Of a stretch of DNA of 64,000 nucleotides, positions 21,301-37,550 are shown piece by piece (within the stretch, counting starts at the first letter, position 1; every line of letters starts with the position of its first letter). The position numbers and the translations under genes were made by a program. This DNA is from Molanna angustata (lineage: Eukaryota > Arthropoda > Insecta > Trichoptera > Molannidae). The DNA lies in contig OY754990.1 in NCBI GenBank assembly GCA_963576475.1, forward strand, positions 14,501,061 to 14,565,060, read 5' to 3'. The notes below the pieces were generated by a model. It saw only the letters and a list, made by a program, of their open reading frames with translations. It had not been told where the DNA came from and searched no databases.

Positions 21301-24300
21301 AATGCTTGTGCTATAGGTGAACAAAATTATAAGAAGGCTTATTAAATATGCAATAAGTATAAACCACTACCATATTTTTTATCATTATTAATAAATATTT
21401 TCTTTTATTAAATATTTTCAAAAAAACATTTTTTTAAATGATTGAATACATCTTTGTAACAAGCATATATACATCCTAAATTCCCTAAACTAAGCATAAA
21501 TGCTTGTGCTATAGGTGAACAAAATTATAAGAAGGCTTATTAAATATGCAATAAGTATAAACCACTACCATATTTTTTATCATTATTAATAAATATTTTC
21601 TTTTATTAAATATTTTCAAAAAAACATTTTTTTAAATGATTGAATACATCTTTGTAACAAGCATATATACATCCTAAATTCCCTAAACTAAGCATAAATG
21701 CTTGTGCTATAGGTGAACAAAATTATAAGAAGGCTTATTAAATATGCAATAAGTATAAACCACTACCATATTTTTTATCATAATTAATTAATATTTTCTT
21801 TTATTAAATATTTTCAAAAAAACATTTTTTTAAATGATTGAATACATCTTTGTAACAAGCATATATACATCCTAAATTCCCTAAACTAAGCATAAATGCT
21901 TGTGCTATAGGTGAACAAAATTATAAGAAGGCTTATTAAATATGCAATAAGTATAAACCACTACCATATTTTTTATCATAATTAATTAATATTTTCTTTT
22001 ATTAAATATTTTCAAAAAAACATTTTTTTAAATGATTGAATACATCTTTGTAACAAGCATATATACATCCTAAATTCCCTAAACTAAGCATAAATGCTTG
22101 TGCTATAGGTGAACAAAATTATAAGAAGGCTTATTAAATATGCAATAAGTATAAACCACTACCATATTTTTTATCATAATTAATTAATATATTCTTTTAT
22201 TAAATATTTTCAAATAAACATTTTTTTAAATGATTGAATACATCTTTGTAACAAGCATATATACATCCTAAATTCCCTAAACTAAGCATAAATGCTTGTG
22301 CTATAGGTGAACAAAATTATAAGAAGGCTTATTAAATATGCAATAAGTATAAACCACTACCATATTTTTTATCATAATTAATTAATATTTTCTTTTATTA
22401 AATATTTTCAAAAAAACATTTTTTTAAATGATTGAATACATCTTTGTAACAAGCATATATACATCCTAAATTCCCTAAACTAAGCATAAATGCTTGTGCT
22501 ATAGGTGAACAAAATTATAAGAAGGCTTATTAAATATGCAATAAGTATAAACCACTACCATATTTTTTATCATAATTAATTAATATATTCTTTTATTAAA
22601 TATTTTCAAATAAACATTTTTTTAAATGATTGAATACATCTTTGTAACAAGCATATATACATCCTAAATTCCCTAAACTAAGCATAAATGCTTGTGCTAT
22701 AGGTGAACAAAATTATAAGAAGGCTTATTAAATATGCAATAAGTATAAACCACTACCATATTTTTTATCATAATTAATTAATATTTTCTTTTATTAAATA
22801 TTTTCAAATAAACATTTTTTTAAATGATTGAATACATCTTTGTAACAAGCATATATACATCCTAAATTCCCTAAACTAAGCATAAATGCTTGTGCTATAG
22901 GTGAACAAAATTATAAGAAGGCTTATTAAATATGCAATAAGTATAAACCACTACCATATTTTTTATCATAATTAATTAATATTTTCTTTTATTAAATATT
23001 TTCAAATAAACATTTTTTTAAATGATTGAATACATCTTTGTAACAAGCATATATACATCCTAAATTCCCTAAACTAAGCATAAATGCTTGTGCTATAGGT
23101 GAACAAAATTATAAGAAGGCTTATTAAATATGCAATAAGTATACACCACTACCATATTTTTTATCATAATTAATTAATATTTTCTTTTATTAAATATTTT
23201 CAAATAAACATTTTTTTAAATGATTGAATACATCTTTGTAACAAGCATATATACATCCTAAATTCCCTAAACTAAGCATAAATGCTTGTGCTATAGGTGA
23301 ACAAAATTATAAGAAGGCTTATTAAATATGCAATAAGTATAAACCACTACCATATTTTTTATCATAATTAATTAATATTTTCTTTTATTAAATATTTTCA
23401 AAAAAACATTTTTTTAAATGATTGAATACATCTTTGTAACAAGCATATATACATCCTAAATTCCCTAAAAAAGCATAAATGCTTGTGCTATAGGTGAACA
23501 AAATTATAAGAAGGCTTATTAAATATGCAATAAGTATAAACCACTACCATATTTTTTATCATAATTAATTAATATTTTCTTTTATTAAATATTTTCAAAT
23601 AAACATTTTTTTAAATGATTGAATACATCTTTGTAACAAGCATATATACATCCTAAATTCCCTAAACTAAGCATAAATGCTTGTGCTATAGGTGAACAAA
23701 ATTATAAGAAGGCTTATTAAATATGCAATAAGTATAAACCACTACCATATTTTTTATCATAATTAATTAATATTTTCTTTTATTAAATATTTTCAAAAAA
23801 ACATTTTTTTAAATGATTGAATACATCTTTGTAACAAGCATATATACATCCTAAATTCCCTAAACTAAGCATAAATGCTTGTGCTATAGGTGAACAAAAT
23901 TATAAGAAGGCTTATTAAATATGCAATAAGTATAAACCACTACCATATTTTTTATCATAATTAATTAATATATTCTTTTATTAAATATTTTCAAATAAAC
24001 ATTTTTTTAAATGATTGAATACATCTTTGTAACAAGCATATATACATCCTAAATTCCCTAAACTAAGCATAAATGCTTGTGCTATAGGTGAACAAAATTA
24101 TAAGAAGGCTTATTAAATATGCAATAAGTATAAACCACTACCATATTTTTTATCATAATTAATTAATATTTTCTTTTATTAAATATTTTCAAAAAAACAT
24201 TTTTTTAAATGATTGAATACATCTTTGTAACAAGCATATATACATCCTAAATTCCCTAAACTAAGCATAAATGCTTGTGCTATAGGTGAACAAAATTATA

Positions 24301-27300
24301 AGAAGGCTTATTAAATATGCAATAAGTATAAACCACTACCATATTTTTTATCATAATTAATTAATATATTCTTTTATTAAATATTTTCAAATAAACATTT
24401 TTTTAAATGATTGAATACATCTTTGTAACAAGCATATATACATCCTAAATTCCCTAAACTAAGCATAAATGCTTGTGCTATAGGTGAACAAAATTATAAG
24501 AAGGCTTATTAAATATGCAATAAGTATAAACCACTACCATATTTTTTATCATAATTAATTAATATTTTCTTTTATTAAATATTTTCAAAAAAACATTTTT
24601 TTAAATGATTGAATACATCTTTGTAACAAGCATATATACATCCTAAATTCCCTAAACTAAGCATAAATGCTTGTGCTATAGGTGAACAAAATTATAAGAA
24701 GGCTTATTAAATATGCAATAAGTATAAACCACTACCATATTTTTTATCATAATTAATTAATATATTCTTTTATTAAATATTTTCAAATAAACATTTTTTT
24801 AAATGATTGAATACATCTTTGTAACAAGCATATATACATCCTAAATTCCCTAAACTAAGCATAAATGCTTGTGCTATAGGTGAACAAAATTATAAGAAGG
24901 CTTATTAAATATGCAATAAGTATACACCACTACCATATTTTTTATCATAATTAATTAATATTTTCTTTTATTAAATATTTTCAAATAAACATTTTTTTAA
25001 ATGATTGAATACATCTTTGTAACAAGCATATATACATCCTAAATTCCCTAAACTAAGCATAAATGCTTGTGCTATAGGTGAACAAAATTATAAGAAGGCT
25101 TATTAAATATGCAATAAGTATAAACCACTACCATATTTTTTATCATAATTAATTAATATTTTCTTTTATTAAATATTTTCAAATAAACATTTTTTTAAAT
25201 GATTGAATACATCTTTGTAACAAGCATATATACATCCTAAATTCCCTAAACTAAGCATAAATGCTTGTGCTATAGGTGAACAAAATTATAAGAAGGCTTA
25301 TTAAATATGCAATAAGTATACACCACTACCATATTTTTTATCATAATTAATTAATATTTTCTTTTATTAAATATTTTCAAATAAACATTTTTTTAAATGA
25401 TTGAATACATCTTTGTAACAAGCATATATACATCCTAAATTCCCTAAACTAAGCATAAATGCTTGTGCTATAGGTGAACAAAATTATAAGAAGGCTTATT
25501 AAATATGCAATAAGTATAAACCACTACCATATTTTTTATCATAATTAATTAATATTTTCTTTTATTAAATATTTTCAAATAAACATTTTTTTAAATGATT
25601 GAATACATCTTTGTAACAAGCATATATACATCCTAAATTCCCTAAACTAAGCATAAATGCTTGTGCTATAGGTGAACAAAATTATAAGAAGGCTTATTAA
25701 ATATGCAATAAGTATAAACCACTACCATATTTTTTATCATAATTAATTAATATTTTCTTTTATTAAATATTTTCAAATAAACATTTTTTTAAATGATTGA
25801 ATACATCTTTGTAACAAGCATATATACATCCTAAATTCCCTAAACTAAGCATAAATGCTTGTGCTATAGGTGAACAAAATTATAAGAAGGCTTATTAAAT
25901 ATGCAATAAGTATAAACCACTACCATATTTTTTATCATAATTAATTAATATTTTCTTTTATTAAATATTTTCAAAAAAACATTTTTTTAAATGATTGAAT
26001 ACATCTTTGTAACAAGCATATATACATCCTAAATTCCCTAAACTAAGCATAAATGCTTGTGCTATAGGTGAACAAAATTATAAGAAGGCTTATTAAATAT
26101 GCAATAAGTATAAACCACTACCATATTTTTTATCATAATTAATTAATATTTTCTTTTATTAAATATTTTCAAAAAAACATTTTTTTAAATGATTGAATAC
26201 ATCTTTGTAACAAGCATATATACATCCTAAATTCCCTAAACTAAGCATAAATGCTTGTGCTATAGGTGAACAAAATTATAAGAAGGCTTATTAAATATGC
26301 AATAAGTATAAACCACTACCATATTTTTTATCATAATTAATTAATATTTTCTTTTATTAAATATTTTCAAATAAACATTTTTTTAAATGATTGAATACAT
26401 CTTTGTAACAAGCATATATACATCCTAAATTCCCTAAACTAAGCATAAATGCTTGTGCTATAGGTGAACAAAATTATAAGAAGGCTTATTAAATATGCAA
26501 TAAGTATAAACCACTACCATATTTTTTATCATAATTAATTAATATTTTCTTTTATTAAATATTTTCAAAAAAACATTTTTTTAAATGATTGAATACATCT
26601 TTGTAACAAGCATATATACATCCTAAATTCCCTAAACTAAGCATAAATGCTTGTGCTATAGGTGAACAAAATTATAAGAAGGCTTATTAAATATGCAATA
26701 AGTATAAACCACTACCATATTTTTTATCATAATTAATTAATATTTTCTTTTATTAAATATTTTCAAATAAACATTTTTTTAAATGATTGAATACATCTTT
26801 GTAACAAGCATATATACATCCTAAATTCCCTAAACTAAGCATAAATGCTTGTGCTATAGGTGAACAAAATTATAAGAAGGCTTATTAAATATGCAATAAG
26901 TATAAACCACTACCATATTTTTTATCATAATTAATTAATATTTTCTTTTATTAAATATTTTCAAATAAACATTTTTTTAAATGATTGAATACATCTTTGT
27001 AACAAGCATATATACATCCTAAATTCCCTAAACTAAGCATAAATGCTTGTGCTATAGGTGAACAAAATTATAAGAAGGCTTATTAAATATGCAATAAGTA
27101 TAAACCACTACCATATTTTTTATCATAATTAATTAATATTTTCTTTTATTAAATATTTTCAAAAAAACATTTTTTTAAATGATTGAATACATCTTTGTAA
27201 CAAGCATATATACATCCTAAATTCCCTAAACTAAGCATAAATGCTTGTGCTATAGGTGAACAAAATTATAAGAAGGCTTATTAAATATGCAATAAGTATA

Positions 27301-30300
27301 AACCACTACCATATTTTTTATCATAATTAATTAATATTTTCTTTTATTAAATATTTTCAAAAAAACATTTTTTTAAATGATTGAATACATCTTTGTAACA
27401 AGCATATATACATCCTAAATTCCCTAAACTAAGCATAAATGCTTGTGCTATAGGTGAACAAAATTATAAGAAGGCTTATTAAATATGCAATAAGTATAAA
27501 CCACTACCATATTTTTTATCATAATTAATTAATATTTTCTTTTATTAAATATTTTCAAAAAAACATTTTTTTAAATGATTGAATACATCTTTGTAACAAG
27601 CATATATACATCCTAAATTCCCTAAACTAAGCATAAATGCTTGTGCTATAGGTGAACAAAATTATAAGAAGGCTTATTAAATATGCAATAAGTATAAACC
27701 ACTACCATATTTTTTATCATAATTAATTAATATTTTCTTTTATTAAATATTTTCAAATAAACATTTTTTTAAATGATTGAATACATCTTTGTAACAAGCA
27801 TATATACATCCTAAATTCCCTAAACTAAGCATAAATGCTTGTGCTATAGGTGAACAAAATTATAAGAAGGCTTATTAAATATGCAATAAGTATAAACCAC
27901 TACCATATTTTTTATCATAATTAATTAATATTTTCTTTTATTAAATATTTTCAAATAAACATTTTTTTAAATGATTGAATACATCTTTGTAACAAGCATA
28001 TATACATCCTAAATTCCCTAAACTAAGCATAAATGCTTGTGCTATAGGTGAACAAAATTATAAGAAGGCTTATTAAATATGCAATAAGTATACACCACTA
28101 CCATATTTTTTATCATAATTAATTAATATTTTCTTTTATTAAATATTTTCAAATAAACATTTTTTTAAATGATTGAATACATCTTTGTAACAAGCATATA
28201 TACATCCTAAATTCCCTAAACTAAGCATAAATGCTTGTGCTATAGGTGAACAAAATTATAAGAAGGCTTATTAAATATGCAATAAGTATACACCACTACC
28301 ATATTTTTTATCATAATTAATTAATATTTTCTTTTATTAAATATTTTCAAATAAACATTTTTTTAAATGATTGAATACATCTTTGTAACAAGCATATATA
28401 CATCCTAAATTCCCTAAACTAAGCATAAATGCTTGTGCTATAGGTGAACAAAATTATAAGAAGGCTTATTAAATATGCAATAAGTATACACCACTACCAT
28501 ATTTTTTATCATAATTAATTAATATTTTCTTTTATTAAATATTTTCAAATAAACATTTTTTTAAATGATTGAATACATCTTTGTAACAAGCATATATACA
28601 TCCTAAATTCCCTAAACTAAGCATAAATGCTTGTGCTATAGGTGAACAAAATTATAAGAAGGCTTATTAAATATGCAATAAGTATAAACCACTACCATAT
28701 TTTTTATCATAATTAATTAATATTTTCTTTTATTAAATATTTTCAAAAAAACATTTTTTTAAATGATTGAATACATCTTTGTAACAAGCATATATACATC
28801 CTAAATTCCCTAAACTAAGCATAAATGCTTGTGCTATAGGTGAACAAAATTATAAGAAGGCTTATTAAATATGCAATAAGTATAAACCACTACCATATTT
28901 TTTATCATAATTAATTAATATTTACTTTTATTAAATATTTTCAAAAAAAACATTTTTTTAAATGATTGAATACATCTTTGTAACAAGCATATATACATCC
29001 TAAATTCCCTAAACTAAGCATAAATGCTTGTGCTATAGGTGAACAAAATTATAAGAAGGCTTATTAAATATGCAATAAGTATAAACCACTACCATATTTT
29101 TTATCATAATAAATTAATATTTTCTTTTATTAAATATTTTCAAAAAAACATTTTTTTAAATGATTGAATACATCTTTGTAACAAGCATATATACATCCTA
29201 AATTCCCTAAACTAAGCATAAATGCTTGTGCTATAGGTGAACAAAATTATAAGAAGGCTTATTAAATATGCAATAAGTATAAACCACTACCATATTTTTT
29301 ATCATAATTAATTAATATTTTCTTTTATTAAATATTTTCAAATAAACATTTTTTTAAATGATTGAATACATCTTTGTAACAAGCATATATACATCCTAAA
29401 TTCCCTAAACTAAGCATAAATGCTTGTGCTATAGGTGAACAAAATTATAAGAAGGCTTATTAAATATGCAATAAGTATAAACCACTACCATATTTTTTAT
29501 CATAATTAATTAATATTTTCTTTTATTAAATATTTTCAAAAAAACATTTTTTTAAATGATTGAATACATCTTTGTAACAAGCATATATACATCCTAAATT
29601 CCCTAAACTAAGCATAAATGCTTGTGCTATAGGTGAACAAAATTATAAGAAGGCTTATTAAATATGCAATAAGTATACACCACTACCATATTTTTTATCA
29701 TAATTAATTAATATTTTCTTTTATTAAATATTTTCAAATAAACATTTTTTTAAATGATTGAATACATCTTTGTAACAAGCATATATACATCCTAAATTCC
29801 CTAAACTAAGCATAAATGCTTGTGCTATAGGTGAACAAAATTATAAGAAGGCTTATTAAATATGCAATAAGTATAAACCACTACCATATTTTTTATCATA
29901 ATTAATTAATATTTTCTTTTATTAAATATTTTCAAAAAAACATTTTTTTAAATGATTGAATACATCTTTGTAACAAGCATATATACATCCTAAATTCCCT
30001 AAACTAAGCATAAATGCTTGTGCTATAGGTGAACAAAATTATAAGAAGGCTTATTAAATATGCAATAAGTATAAACCACTACCATATTTTTTATCATAAT
30101 TAATTAATATTTACTTTTATTAAATATTTTCAAAAAAACATTTTTTTAAATGATTGAATACATCTTTGTAACAAGCATATATACATCCTAAATTCCCTAA
30201 ACTAAGCATAAATGCTTGTGCTATAGGTGAACAAAATTATAAGAAGGCTTATTAAATATGCAATAAGTATAAACCACTACCATATTTTTTATCATAATTA

Positions 30301-30639
30301 ATTAATATTTTCTTTTATTAAATATTTTCAAAAAAACATTTTTTTAAATGATTGAATACATCTTTGTAACAAGCATATATACATCCTAAATTCCCTAAAC
30401 TAAGCATAAATGCTTGTGCTATAGGTGAACAAAATTATAAGAAGGCTTATTAAATATGCAATAAGTATAAACCACTACCATATTTTTTATCATAATTAAT
30501 TAATATTTTCTTTTATTAAATATTTTCAAAAAATCATTTTTTTAAATGATTGAATACATCTTTGTAACAAGCATATATACATCCTAAATTCCCTAAACTA
30601 AGCATAAATGCTTGTGCTATAGGTGAACAAAATTATAAG

Positions 30640-33600
30640 AAGGCTTATTAAATATGCAATAAGTATAAACCACTACCATATTTTTTATCATAATTAATTA
30701 ATATTTACTTTTATTAAATATTTTCAAAAAAACATTTTTTTAAATGATTGAATACATCTTTGTAACAAGCATATATACATCCTAAATTCCCTAAACTAAG
30801 CATAAATGCTTGTGCTATAGGTGAACAAAATTATAAGAAGGCTTATTATATATGCAATAAGTATAAACCACTACCATATTTTTTATCATAATTAATTAAT
30901 ATTTTCTTTTATTAAATATTTTCAAAAAAACATTTTTTTAAATGATTGAATACATCTTTGTAACAAGCATCCTAAATTCCCTAAACTAAGCATAAATGCT
31001 TGTGCTATAGGTGAACAAAATTATAAGAAGGCTTATTAAATATGCAATAAGTATAAACCACTACCATATTTTTTATCATAATTAATTAATATTTTCTTTT
31101 ATTAAATATTTTCAAAAAAACATTTTTTTAAATGATTGAATACATCTTTGTAACAAGCATATATACATCCTAAATTCCCTAAACTAAGCATAAATGCTTG
31201 TGCTATAGGTGAACAAAATTATAAGAAGGCTTATTAAATATGCAATAAGTATAAACCACTACCATATTTTTTATCATAATTAATTAATATTTTCTTTTAT
31301 TAAATATTTTCAAATAAACATTTTTTTAAATGATTGAATACATCTTTGTAACAAGCATATATACATCCTAAATTCCCTAAACTAAGCATAAATGCTTGTG
31401 CTATAGGTGAACAAAATTATAAGAAGGCTTATTAAATATGCAATAAGTATAAACCACTACCATATTTTTTATCATAATTAATTAATATTTTCTTTTATTA
31501 AATATTTTCAAAAAAACATTATTTTAAATGATTGAATACATCTTTGTAACAAGCATATATACATCCTAAATTCCCTAAACTAAGCATAAATGCTTGTGCT
31601 ATAGGTGAACAAAATTATAAGAAGGCTTATTAAATATGCAATAAGTATAAACCACTACCATATTTTTTATCATAATTAATTAATATTTTCTTTTATTAAA
31701 TATTTTCAAAAAAACATTTTTTTAAATGATTGAATACATCTTTGTAACAAGCATATATACATCCTAAATTCCCTAAACTAAGCATAAATGCTTGTGCTAT
31801 AGGTGAACAAAATTATAAGAAGGCTTATTAAATATGCAATAAGTATAAACCACTACCATATTTTTTATCATAATTAATTAATATTTACTTTTATTAAATA
31901 TTTTCAAAAAAACATTTTTTTAAATGATTGAATTCATCTTTGTAACAAGCATATATACATCCTAAATTCCCTAAACTAAGCATAAATGCTTGTGCTATAG
32001 GTGAACAAAATTATAAGAAGGCTTATTAAATATGCAATAAGTATAAACCACTACCATATTTTTTATCATAATTAATTAATATTTTCTTTTATTAAATATT
32101 TTCAAAAAAACATTTTTTTAAATGATTGAATACATCTTTGTAACAAGCATATATACATCCTAAATTCCCTAAACTAAGCATAAATGCTTGTGCTATAGGT
32201 GAACAAAATTATAAGAAGGCTTATTAAATATGCAATAAGTATAAACCACAACCATATTTTTTATCATAATTAATTAATATTTTCTTTTATTAAATATTTT
32301 CAAATAAACATTTTTTTAAATGATTGAATACATCTTTGTAACAAGCATATATACATCCTAAATTCCCTAAACTAAGCATAAATGCTTGTGCTATAGGTGA
32401 ACAAAATTATAAGAAGGCTTATTAAATATGCAATAAGTATAAACCACTACCATATTTTTTATCATAATTAATTAATATTTTCTTTTATTAAATATTTTCA
32501 AAAAAACATTTTTTTAAATGATTGAATACATCTTTGTAACAAGCATATATACATCCTAAATTCCCTAAACTAAGCATAAATGCTTGTGCTATAGGTGAAC
32601 AAAATTATAAGAAGGCTTATTAAATATGCAATAAGTATACACCACTACCATATTTTTTATCATAATTAATTAATATTTTCTTTTATTAAATATTTTCAAA
32701 TAAACATTTTTTTAAATGATTGAATACATCTTTGTAACAAGCATATATACATCCTAAATTCCCTAAACTAAGCATAAATGCTTGTGCTATAGGTGAACAA
32801 AATTATAAGAAGGCTTATTAAATATGCAATAAGTATAAACCACTACCATATTTTTTATCATAATTAATTAATATTTACTTTTATTAAATATTTTCAAAAA
32901 AACATTTTTTTAAATGATTGAATACATCTTTGTAACAAGCATATATACATCCTAAATTCCCTAAACTAAGCATAAATGCTTGTGCTATAGGTGAACAAAA
33001 TTATAAGAAGGCTTATTAAATATGCAATAAGTATAAACCACTACCATATTTTTTATCATAATTAATTAATATTTACTTTTATTAAATATTTTCAAAAAAA
33101 CATTTTTTTAAATGATTGAATACATCTTTGTAACAAGCATATATACATCCTAAATTCCCTAAACTAAGCATAAATGCTTGTGCTATAGGTGAACAAAATT
33201 ATAAGAAGGCTTATTAAATATGCAATAAGTATAAACCACTACCATATTTTTTATCATAATTAATTAATATTTTCTTTTATTAAATATTTTCAAAAAAACA
33301 TTTTTTTAAATGATTGAATACATCTTTGTAACAAGCATATATACATCCTAAATTCCCTAAACTAAGCATAAATGCTTGTGCTATAGGTGAACAAAATTAT
33401 AAGAAGGCTTATTAAATATGCAATAAGTATAAACCACTACCATATTTTTTATCATAATTAATTAATATTTTCTTTTATTAAATATTTTCAAAAAAACATT
33501 TTTTTAAATGATTGAATACATCTTTGTAACAAGCATATATACATCCTAAATTCCCTAAACTAAGCATAAATGCTTGTGCTATAGGTGAACAAAATTATAA

Positions 33601-36600
33601 GAAGGCTTATTAAATATGCAATAAGTATAAACCACTACCATATTTTTTATCATAATTAATTAATATTTTCTTTTATTAAATATTTTCAAAAAAACATTTT
33701 TTTAAATGATTGAATACATCTTTGTAACAAGCATATATACATCCTAAATTCCCTAAACTAAGCATAAATGCTTGTGCTATAGGTGAACAAAATTATAAGA
33801 AGGCTTATTAAATATGCAATAAGTATACACCACTACCATATTTTTTATCATAATTAATTAATATTTTCTTTTATTAAATATTTTCAAATAAACATTTTTT
33901 TAAATGATTGAATACATCTTTGTAACAAGCATATATACATCCTAAATTCCCTAAACTAAGCATAAATGCTTGTGCTATAGGTGAACAAAATTATAAGAAG
34001 GCTTATTAAATATGCAATAAGTATAAACCACTACCATATTTTTTATCATAATTAATTAATATTTACTTTTATTAAATATTTTCAAAAAAACATTTTTTTA
34101 AATGATTGAATACATCTTTGTAACAAGCATATATACATCCTAAATTCCCTAAACTAAGCATAAATGCTTGTGCTATAGGTGAACAAAATTATAAGAAGGC
34201 TTATTATATATGCAATAAGTATAAACCACTACCATATTTTTTATCATAATTAATTAATATTTTCTTTTATTAAATATTTTCAAAAAAACATTTTTTTAAA
34301 TGATTGAATACATCTTTGTAACAAGCATCCTAAATTCCCTAAACTAAGCATAAATGCTTGTGCTATAGGTGAACAAAATTATAAGAAGGCTTATTAAATA
34401 TGCAATAAGTATAAACCACTACCATATTTTTTATCATAATTAATTAATATTTTCTTTTATTAAATATTTTCAAAAAAACATTTTTTTAAATGATTGAATA
34501 CATCTTTGTAACAAGCATATATACATCCTAAATTCCCTAAACTAAGCATAAATGCTTGTGCTATAGGTGAACAAAATTATAAGAAGGCTTATTAAATATG
34601 CAATAAGTATAAACCACTACCATATTTTTTATCATAATTAATTAATATTTTCTTTTATTAAATATTTTCAAATAAACATTTTTTTAAATGATTGAATACA
34701 TCTTTGTAACAAGCATATATACATCCTAAATTCCCTAAACTAAGCATAAATGCTTGTGCTATAGGTGAACAAAATTATAAGAAGGCTTATTAAATATGCA
34801 ATAAGTATAAACCACTACCATATTTTTTATCATAATTAATTAATATTTTCTTTTATTAAATATTTTCAAAAAAACATTATTTTAAATGATTGAATACATC
34901 TTTGTAACAAGCATATATACATCCTAAATTCCCTAAACTAAGCATAAATGCTTGTGCTATAGGTGAACAAAATTATAAGAAGGCTTATTAAATATGCAAT
35001 AAGTATAAACCACTACCATATTTTTTATCATAATTAATTAATATTTTCTTTTATTAAATATTTTCAAAAAAACATTTTTTTAAATGATTGAATACATCTT
35101 TGTAACAAGCATATATACATCCTAAATTCCCTAAACTAAGCATAAATGCTTGTGCTATAGGTGAACAAAATTATAAGAAGGCTTATTAAATATGCAATAA
35201 GTATAAACCACTACCATATTTTTTATCATAATTAATTAATATTTACTTTTATTAAATATTTTCAAAAAAACATTTTTTTAAATGATTGAATTCATCTTTG
35301 TAACAAGCATATATACATCCTAAATTCCCTAAACTAAGCATAAATGCTTGTGCTATAGGTGAACAAAATTATAAGAAGGCTTATTAAATATGCAATAAGT
35401 ATAAACCACTACCATATTTTTTATCATAATTAATTAATATTTTCTTTTATTAAATATTTTCAAAAAAACATTTTTTTAAATGATTGAATACATCTTTGTA
35501 ACAAGCATATATACATCCTAAATTCCCTAAACTAAGCATAAATGCTTGTGCTATAGGTGAACAAAATTATAAGAAGGCTTATTAAATATGCAATAAGTAT
35601 AAACCACAACCATATTTTTTATCATAATTAATTAATATTTTCTTTTATTAAATATTTTCAAATAAACATTTTTTTAAATGATTGAATACATCTTTGTAAC
35701 AAGCATATATACATCCTAAATTCCCTAAACTAAGCATAAATGCTTGTGCTATAGGTGAACAAAATTATAAGAAGGCTTATTAAATATGCAATAAGTATAA
35801 ACCACTACCATATTTTTTATCATAATTAATTAATATTTTCTTTTATTAAATATTTTCAAAAAAACATTTTTTTAAATGATTGAATACATCTTTGTAACAA
35901 GCATATATACATCCTAAATTCCCTAAACTAAGCATAAATGCTTGTGCTATAGGTGAACAAAATTATAAGAAGGCTTATTAAATATGCAATAAGTATACAC
36001 CACTACCATATTTTTTATCATAATTAATTAATATTTTCTTTTATTAAATATTTTCAAATAAACATTTTTTTAAATGATTGAATACATCTTTGTAACAAGC
36101 ATATATACATCCTAAATTCCCTAAACTAAGCATAAATGCTTGTGCTATAGGTGAACAAAATTATAAGAAGGCTTATTAAATATGCAATAAGTATAAACCA
36201 CTACCATATTTTTTATCATAATTAATTAATATTTACTTTTATTAAATATTTTCAAAAAAACATTTTTTTAAATGATTGAATACATCTTTGTAACAAGCAT
36301 ATATACATCCTAAATTCCCTAAACTAAGCATAAATGCTTGTGCTATAGGTGAACAAAATTATAAGAAGGCTTATTAAATATGCAATAAGTATAAACCACT
36401 ACCATATTTTTTATCATAATTAATTAATATTTACTTTTATTAAATATTTTCAAAAAACATTTTTTTAAATGATTGAATACATCTTTGTAACAAGCATATA
36501 TACATCCTAAATTCCCTAAACTAAGCATAAATGCTTGTGCTATAGGTGAACAAAATTATAAGAAGGCTTATTAAATATGCAATAAGTATAAACCACTACC

Positions 36601-37550
36601 ATATTTTTTATCATAATTAATTAATATTTTCTTTTATTAAATATTTTCAAAAAAACATTTTTTTAAATGATTGAATACATCTTTGTAACAAGCATATATA
36701 CATCCTAAATTCCCTAAACTAAGCATAAATGCTTGTGCTATAGGTGAACAAAATTATAAGAAGGCTTATTAAATATGCAATAAGTATAAACCACTACCAT
36801 ATTTTTTATCATAATTAATTAATATTTTCTTTTATTAAATATTTTCAAAAAAACATTTTTTTAAATGATTGAATACATCTTTGTAACAAGCATATATACA
36901 TCCTAAATTCCCTAAACTAAGCATAAATGCTTGTGCTATAGGTGAACAAAATTATAAGAAGGCTTATTAAATATGCAATAAGTATAAACCACTACCATAT
37001 TTTTTATCATAATTAATTAATATTTTCTTTTATTAAATATTTTCAAAAAAACATTTTTTTAAATGATTGAATACATCTTTGTAACAAGCATATATACATC
37101 CTAAATTCCCTAAACTAAGCATAAATGCTTGTGCTATAGGTGAACAAAATTATAAGAAGGCTTATTAAATATGCAATAAGTATACACCACTACCATATTT
37201 TTTATCATAATTAATTAATATTTTCTTTTATTAAATATTTTCAAATAAACATTTTTTTAAATGATTGAATACATCTTTGTAACAAGCATATATACATCCT
37301 AAATTCCCTAAACTAAGCATAAATGCTTGTGCTATAGGTGAACAAAATTATAAGAAGGCTTATTAAATATGCAATAAGTATAAACCACTACCATATTTTT
37401 TATCATAATTAATTAATATTTACTTTTATTAAATATTTTCAAAAAAACATTTTTTTAAATGATTGAATACATCTTTGTAACAAGCATATATACATCCTAA
37501 ATTCCCTAAACTAAGCATAAATGCTTGTGCTATAGGTGAACAAAATTATA
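30640..37550. repeat. Higher-order repeat: 17-monomer block duplicated (period 3358 bp)
   Basis: Rare variants recur at exactly +3358 bp: TTATTATATATGC 30843/34201, the 8-bp deletion junction 30971/34329, CATTATTTTAAATG at about 31518/34876, GAATTCATC at about 31930/35288, ACCACAACC 32246/35604, and GTATACACC 32636/35994. 3358 = 16 x 198 + 190. The match runs from about 30.6 kb to 34.0 kb against 34.0-37.5 kb and fails at 37559, where the expected TTATTATA is TTATTAAA. Confidence 0.9.
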
